Source: Rhodocollybia butyracea
Taxonomy: Eukaryota; Basidiomycota; Agaricomycetes; Agaricales; Omphalotaceae
NCBI GenBank assembly: GCA_015501585.1
Contig: JADNRY010000064.1
Span: forward strand, 1-64,000
Reading direction: 5' to 3'
Length of the DNA: 64,000 nt
Every line of letters starts with the position of its first letter. Position 1 is the stretch's first letter. Shown piece by piece: positions 58,270-64,000 of the stretch. The notes beneath the pieces are model-generated. The model did no database searches. It was not told where the DNA came from and worked only from the letters and a program-made list of their open reading frames with translations. A program made the position numbers and the translations under genes.

Positions 58270-59826
58270 GATGAGTGGGTGACACTTGAAGGTTGGAGGT
58301 TGAAACAGGAAGGTTTATAATTTTTTTTGAAAAGGGGCTCTGAGTCAAGTTAGGTCAAAAAGAGCGGAACCGCAGACAGAATTTCGATTGCATATTCTGT
58401 AGTACATCATCCAGTAAAACCAAATTTCCTTGGCTTTTCCAAATGATCAGAAATACCCAAGCTACTACTTACAACCACACGATGCCAGCACGATGCAGTT
58501 CCATTCTCTTCACCTGTACAAAAACCTATACAAATGCGAACCTTTGAATCACATTAACACAGTCTTATATATGTGATCAAGTGAAATAAGAGCAGAAAAA
58601 CTAGCACTACGTCCAGTAGTCCCTTTCGACTCAACTTTCAATGATTTGGAGTAAACGTTTGACGGTCATGTTGAGACTACTGGCATGAGAGATAATGATA
58701 AAAATTCGGCATCTACCTGAGAACGGTTTATGCAGAGAGTAAACCGGGGAAAGACGGAAAAAAAGTCATGATAGATCAAAGGCTAAAGCAGAGATCTGCG
58801 AGCGCTTATCTGGCGCTATTTCGAATCGGCACGCAAAACGGCTTCTTGAACACCTTGCCGCTCTTGGCCTGTGGCCCTCAGAACCCTACCCCCATCAACT
58901 GCGCTGGTCAACCGCATGAAGCCAACGAGTACAATTCGGACGCACTCACCCATCCAGATAGCTCACCATATCAGTATGTTTGCCAGAGCCGTTTCCACAA
59001 GCTTGAAGCTGGCGGGGCAATCGTGACTGTCTTTGACAACTTTCCTCCGGATCCAATCCTTCTGCATTATGATTCCTGATCGCGGCCGTCACACTTCGCT
59101 TTGCCTCAGGCCATTTTCATCATGATCATCTTCACTTTCCTGCCCTTCTCTCGCTGTCTATCGCATCTGGCTTCTCGTATGATTACGTCCTAGGGAACTC
59201 GCCATGTTCCTTTGCTCTCTTTGTAGAAGAATACTATCCAATCAATTCAAATAACACTTCGGAAGTCCTTCAGGTCTACTCTGGCTTCCCGCGTTCGTAC
59301 CTTCTGTAATGCATTACTCGAGGCACTCCCATGTCCCAGCCACCTCAAGACCTCAGCCTTACAGCGCTTTATCTGATCCGTCCGACGAACGAACGAACGA
59401 ACGAACGAACGAACGAACGAACGAACAACAACGAAAAACGAACGAACGAACGAACAAACGAACGAACAACGAACAAACGAACAAACAAACGAACAAACAA
59501 ACGAACAAACGTTTTATCCTGGCGGTACTCACCGTTTTACAAGATCGTCAATTGCCAACAGCTGTGTCCGGATTTTGTATTCAAGCGGCTCGAGTCCAGG
59601 AAGGGATGTACGTCCTTCAGTCCCACAACAATTTTCTATCCCCGTTCATGAAGAGTACACAGGCCCGCGACTTACAAAGTACCTGAGTAGGCAGTATAAG
59701 AGGACAAATTCCTAATTATCGCCTCCAGACTCTCAGTCCTCTAGTTCTCTAGTGAGTACCAATATGACCTTCCGCCTTTGCACACTTTGTTAACTGGCCT
59801 TTCACCAGGCCCAGCCTTTTTGAAAA
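58270..59826. other. spacer with a microsatellite
   Basis: One unassigned 103-codon ORF (58768-59079, plus; contains YVCQSRFHKLEAGGAIVTVF) and the GAAC/CAAA microsatellite. Nothing else supported. Confidence 0.35.
59388..59511. repeat. (GAAC)n / (CAAA)n compound microsatellite
   Basis: About 30 copies of a four-base unit, mostly cgaa/acga with acaa variants towards the right. Open frames through it encode only TNER/NERT-type repeats and are not taken as genes. Confidence 0.9.
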
Positions 59827-60691
59827 ATGCTCTTTTCGCTCCCTCACTGTCGGCGCTGCTGCTGCTGCTTTCTTTGGTTCTGCATCTGCTCAGGGGTGTG
59901 ATGAAGCAGAGCGCTCTGGTATTGTCACATTTCCGAATCCAATCGTGCTGGGCGAGGTAAGTCCTTCTTTCAGCTTGACGTTCTATGTTCCATAGGTGAT
60001 GTACTCAGAATATGCATACTAGCCAACTTCACTTGCGCTGCCCAAGACTTTGGCGTTCCGGCTGTATTCTCAGACTATTCTCAAAGCCACAGCGGACCCG
60101 ACCAATTCTGAATTACTCGGGTAGGTGTATCATTATCTACCTCTTGTAGATTGTTCTCTGAAAGCACAACACACCACAGTCCCATTCCTACCGTCTACTT
60201 TGCCCGTCGTGATGTTCCAACTAATCAAATCGACTCATTCAACGTCACCGTAAGCATTCAAGTGCTTTTAAATCCGCGATTCTAACCAAATACACAATTC
60301 TTCCAACAGTTTGGTCCGGGCGTTCTTCGCAAATGCCCCTGGGGCTGAGTGGGAGGTTGTTCTTTTCACGACTCGTGTTGAGATGACCGACAGTTTCGGT
60401 AGCACGATGTTAGTTGGTGGTGTTGAATTACCTGCTACTTTAGTGTCGGCTTCGACTGAAGTTGACATATTAACTTCGTCGTATCTAACAACCGCAATAC
60501 TTAATTATCCATTTGTACAGTTAAGTGCACAGAAGGTACCGTTGGAGCCCGGGATCAAGGCCGATAGCCCACGTGCCCCATCCTCTAGACAAGATCCGTT
60601 CTTTGTTTTCGACAATTACCTGACCGGAAACGCGAGCAGCTGCGTGATGGCGATTGTCAACCTTCTCCACGTCCGAAACTTTCAGCTATAG
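59827..60691 (+). pseudogene. small secreted-type protein gene with apparent frameshifts
   Basis: Exons are visible at 59827-59956, 60023-60120, 60180-60249 and 60310 to about 60690, with introns of 59-66 nt. The signal-peptide region reads GAAAAAFFGSASAQ but is one base out of frame with the only ATG (59827); removing one C in ctccctcac would restore it. Later exons read VTFPNPIVLGE, LAFRLYSQTILKATADPT, VYFARRDVPTNQIDSFNVT, and WEVVLFTTRVEMTDSFGST, but the join at 60249/60310 is also one or two bases off. Two shifts in a 200-residue gene suggest a pseudogene. The layout resembles small secreted proteins of mushrooms. No domain is named. Confidence 0.5.
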
Positions 60692-60995
60692 GTAGTACAC
60701 CAATATTCTTCCGGATCTGCGAGCACAGTTTCGGGGTATAGGATGACCCCTTCCCCACCGAGCCTTCAACATCGGCCACAACATCGCATGAGAATTAGCT
60801 CTCCCAGCCCTTTCATATTTCTTGTTTTGAAGCTTGTAAATGAACGTCGAAAACGAAGATGGCGGTCCATATTTGACTACTCAGGGGACACCTTACGACC
60901 TGTAGCTTTTGTCTTCAGAGTAACAGCCAGACGAGCATGGAACAACTTGTTTTCATCACTTTTACTGTAGATACAAGCGGATCAGGCCACTGAAT

Positions 60996-61948
60996 TCAAA
61001 TTTGCCCACATAAAAGTCCTGTCGCAAGGTCCCTGTAGGATTCAAGTGCTGGTACCTTAGCTCCAGCGACTTTGGCAGAATCGTCAAACCTCCTCAACTG
61101 AACTTTTTCTCGAAAGAGACGGTCTTTCTTAAATTGCTCAATCTCGGAGGCAGAGAAGGGACCACCCTACGTTCAAAAGCAAAGGAGAAGATTAATGCGA
61201 GTTTAGATCTGAGAGTGAGGATACATTTACCTGGAACTCGAGGCTCCGCTTACTCGTTGGACTAAGATGCTCATAATATCCTTCCTCCACCGCAGTGAGA
61301 TATCGTTTGGCAACAACGCGGTCCCGAACCAGTTCACAGACCTCAGGAGGGAAGCCCAATGAGGCGAGGTAGTTGGCGCCGATGATGTCGTGCCCGTATC
61401 TCCCAACGGATGCACCAGAGGGCAGGAGCATAGCTGTGCCCAGCTCGGTAGTAGTTTCGGATCCCACCTTCGAGACTATCTGCGCATCAAGGATATCTTG
61501 AGGGAGACTGTGTATGGAATTTGAAGTGAAGAATAAGCTCAGTGATAGAAACACCACGTACATTTGACCACAGTCATGCAAGAGAGCTGCCAAGACCGCT
61601 AATGTACAGCGAAACGGATACAAATAGTCATATCAGAGTTGCGAGGCAGACTATGAGCTATTCTGTGCGTACTTGCATCACTAGCACCTACGAAACCAGT
61701 GCATCAGACGTTTGTGAAAAGCTAGATGAAGATTATGCGGCGGCGTACCAGCTTCCCGTGCACAATTCGCCGCTTGGACAGAGTGCTCAATCTGGGAAGT
61801 TTGTTCGCCAGTGTAGCTACCTTGTCTGATTTACATACTTTGTTACTTGGCGAACTTTGACAAGAGGTTCATGAGACGTACCATATTGGTTTATCATGTT
61901 GAACAGACGGTCGACAATTTCTGAGTTGTTCAGATCGGTGGATGCCAT
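60996..61948 (-). CDS. HD-domain protein of the PhnZ-like oxygenase type
   Basis: Six exons: 61948-61882, 61820-61749, 61687-61673, 61598-61562, 61507-61231, 61166-60996; 212 residues, including a 15-nt micro-exon. Metal-site residues line up with the HD-domain mixed-valent diiron oxygenases (PhnZ/TmpB): SYTGEQ gives Tyr25 and Glu28 in the YxxE spacing; IEHS His35; LLHDCG His59 and Asp60; GRYGHD His103; RRFDD Asp184/185. The position that usually holds a further His (in 'LVxxHVxAKRYL') reads Arg127 (LVRDRVVAKRYL). In that family the enzyme cleaves the C-P bond of hydroxy-aminoalkyl phosphonates; fungal members are mostly uncharacterised. Without this His, activity could be lost or changed. 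The gene has no neighbour that suggests phosphonate use. Confidence 0.8.
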
Positions 61949-63590
61949 CACGAGCGATTTCACTTTTCCTACGTTATAGTGATTCCATAAAAGCACGAAT
62001 GCATAAGGATGTGCTTACCAGTATCGGATCGGATCTCCCTACCTAGGGTTTGTTGTGGTTAAGAACCAGTTGTGAACGTGTGAACGATGGAGAAAGAATG
62101 CAAGAATGCGCGAGGCCTTTGGCAATTGAGCCGGCAGGCAGCGCCTTCGAAAGTCAAAGCGTCTTTTTACTGTCCTCGTAGACTGTCCGAATTGAAGTAG
62201 TAGCTAGGTGAGTTTATTCTACTGCTGGTCATTGAATATTTGGATATTCGTTGAATTTCCGTGGTGTTCCAGCCAACCTCTGTATCGCATATAATATACC
62301 TCTTTACACGGCAAACAGTCGGCGGCCATAACTCGCTTAATTCTGTGTTTTCCGAGAGTAGTTTTGGCTGTGGGCCTGGCCGGGACCGAGAAAAAACAGA
62401 AATAGCCGTCTGGGAAGGGACGGCGTGGATAGCGAGAACAGTGCGCTATATCTATTTGTTCTATATAAATGCGCTGACCTTGTAGAGTCCTGCGAAACTA
62501 CAGCTGAGTGACCATCGATGCAGATGGCTTTCAATAACACTGTATCTTCGATTGAGTGCCGTCGACACCCACTTCTCCACCTCTACCTCAGCTCGATGCT
62601 GGATCTCCTAAACGGACGGAATGGCTTTTTCCTCGTCGTACCAGCTTCTGCGTTACTGAGGCCAATTTCTCTGATCGTCTGGTCGCCTCTGCGAATCCAC
62701 CTAAGACGCCTACCGTCACCTCTTCCGTACACCAGGCGATCTAAGTTGTAGCGTTCGAGTTTGAGTCTTGCGTATAGTCCTAGCCAACGTCGACGCTCTA
62801 AGAATGATGATGATTTCTTGTCATGACTGCATGCTCTCGGAGAGTGTGTAACTTCTGCTACTAGTACTAGTCACGACGCTGCGCGCACTTTTTGAGTGTT
62901 GACGTAACGTTGACGTTGAGCGATAGTTTTGACAGAGTAGTTCATGGGGTCCTCGATCCCGAGTCAAGCAACACGGATACAAGGGACACATTCCCGTCGT
63001 TTCCAGTTCCCTTTGTACTGGTGTCTTTACTGCGCCGTAACTAGGTCTAGCAGGATCAGACTCAGTTCTAGCCTATCTCGGCTGAGATTCTTCAGACCTC
63101 CCTCTACTCGATTCGTACTCCGTTGTCTTGTATCTATTCTCATAACAAGAAGCTTTCTTTCTTTCATGGCACCTTTGGAAGCTTTTACTCTGGCACATCA
63201 TAATCAACCACCATAGCGGTAGATTCATGTTTCGAAGTGATAAGAGCTACAATGAAGCTTGAAGGCCAGTAGTTGTTCGAGGCTTCGAGCTGCTGGCATC
63301 TTCTCTGGTGTCCGTTGGTAGAATAATTCACAGATCAAAAGTACCTAGGATGATGAAAGGGACAAATGTGCGAGAATTTGCGGTTATTCCTGCCATTGAA
63401 TGGAGAGATATCGATCGAACAACAACGAAAACAGGAGGTCGAGATGTGGATCCGACTTTCGAAATCGACTTGTAGTGCTAAACGTAGGTCTGGGCTTATA
63501 AAATCAGAATAGTACCAAGATATATGCAGCGCAGGATATACTAGTAGTACAATCTAGTAGTACATTTTTCTTTTAGTGTACATGTCCGAA
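61949..63590. other. 1.6 kb with no supported gene
   Basis: Short ORFs only (e.g. 62518-62751, 62944-63216, plus). One stretch around 62540-62740 is Pro/Ser-rich in two frames. Nothing assigned. Confidence 0.4.
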
Positions 63591-64000
63591 TTACGACATC
63601 CATGCAGCCTTCACAAGGGCTGCTGCCCGTTCCCAACCACATACGTAGGTACCTGTGTATGCGCACTAGTAATAAAAGGCTAAAACACCATCTTGAGTAA
63701 TTCAACGGTGGCTTTAAACAACGTATCAACTCACAAAAATAGACGCATCCGCCACTCTCAGCCCTTCCACTCCCTTCACCTTGAGATCTGGGTTGACGAC
63801 ACCGTAGTCTGCATTTTCAGCACTCATAGCTACGGTACCCACAAGATGGGCAGTTGAGCCGGAAGTGCTTCGTATATATTCTTCTAGCGTACTGTCGTCG
63901 GTAGTTGTACTAATGTTTGCGAAAGATCCAAATTGAGAGATGAGATAGCCGTCCAGGCTGGGGCGGTAAAATATTGGAACATGATTTGGATGCCCTGTTT
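63591..64000 (-). CDS. GMC oxidoreductase, C-terminal part, runs off the right edge
   Basis: The exon from the window edge to 63735 and the last exon 63665-63591 (stop TAA) are joined by a 69-nt intron; both are in frame. The end of the protein reads RPSLDGYLISQFGSF, GSTAHLVGTVAMSAEN, YGVVNPDLKVKGVEGLRVAD, ASIF and WERAAALVKAAWMS. This is the C-terminal signature of the glucose-methanol-choline flavoprotein family (aryl-alcohol oxidase, glucose dehydrogenase and relatives): the His in TAHLVGT is the catalytic base position, and GVVNPDLKVKGVEGLRVADAS is the FAD-fold closure. The family oxidises alcohols or sugars, often outside the cell during lignocellulose decay. The N-terminal three quarters, with the FAD-binding GxGxxG, lie beyond the window. 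The exact subfamily cannot be given. Confidence 0.85.

Noticed and set aside
59309..59686. ORFs of TNER repeats
   Set aside because: They only translate the GAAC microsatellite.
1..64000. tRNA, rRNA, CRISPR, prokaryotic operon signals
   Set aside because: Scanning for conserved tRNA arms, direct-repeat arrays and ribosome binding sites gave nothing convincing, and the intron pattern is fungal.

Overview
The window looks like nuclear DNA of an Agaricomycete (mushroom-forming basidiomycete). Its genes are broken by many short GT-AG introns, mostly 43-62 nt. It carries families typical of that group: a Crinkler-type NTPase/nuclease, a TET/JBP-like dioxygenase, a fungal P-type Na+/K+-ATPase-like pump, GH18 chitinases, a GMC oxidoreductase and a 7-TM protein. 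I saw no prokaryotic operons, tRNA, rRNA or CRISPR. All exon models were made by eye from splice signals and reading frame; no search was run.

Region 1 (about 1-29.5 kb) is accessory, unstable DNA. It holds the C-terminal part of a conserved gene of unknown function (488-1139, minus); a cluster of palindromes (3.9-4.07 kb); a decayed zinc-finger gene whose 4CXXC-R1-type units are repeated three times (4.6-6.7 kb); an apparently intact 893-residue Crinkler-like protein (9204-12041, minus); a run of broken fragments of unrelated housekeeping genes, with introns kept and all on the plus strand (17.5-21.0 kb: myosin motor of a chitin synthase, Hel2/ZNF598 zinc finger, DUF6698); an intact 576-residue TET/JBP-like 2-oxoglutarate dioxygenase (22365-24544, minus); and a Lys/Glu-rich protein (27945-29025, plus). 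Five copies of a short GC-rich foldback repeat of about 50-66 bp lie only in this region, at the gaps between these units.

Region 2 (about 30-46.4 kb) is denser and more conventional: an unrecognised 431-residue protein, a membrane-anchored Ser-rich protein with unstable ends, a 22-exon P-type ATPase containing one GC-AG intron, a small secreted protein and a 395-residue 7-TM protein.

Region 3 (about 48.3-57.3 kb) is a tandem segmental duplication. Each copy carries one intact secreted GH18 chitinase-like gene and a long decayed flank.

Region 4 (57.6-64 kb) has two small secreted-type genes that each seem broken by single-base shifts near their start, an intact HD-domain oxygenase-like gene lacking one expected metal-binding histidine, and the 3' end of a GMC oxidoreductase running off the right edge.

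The strongest candidate for something undescribed is the foldback family together with the chimeric, intron-containing gene fragments between two of its copies (16.1-22.06 kb). This looks like a mobile unit that captures host exons at the DNA level.
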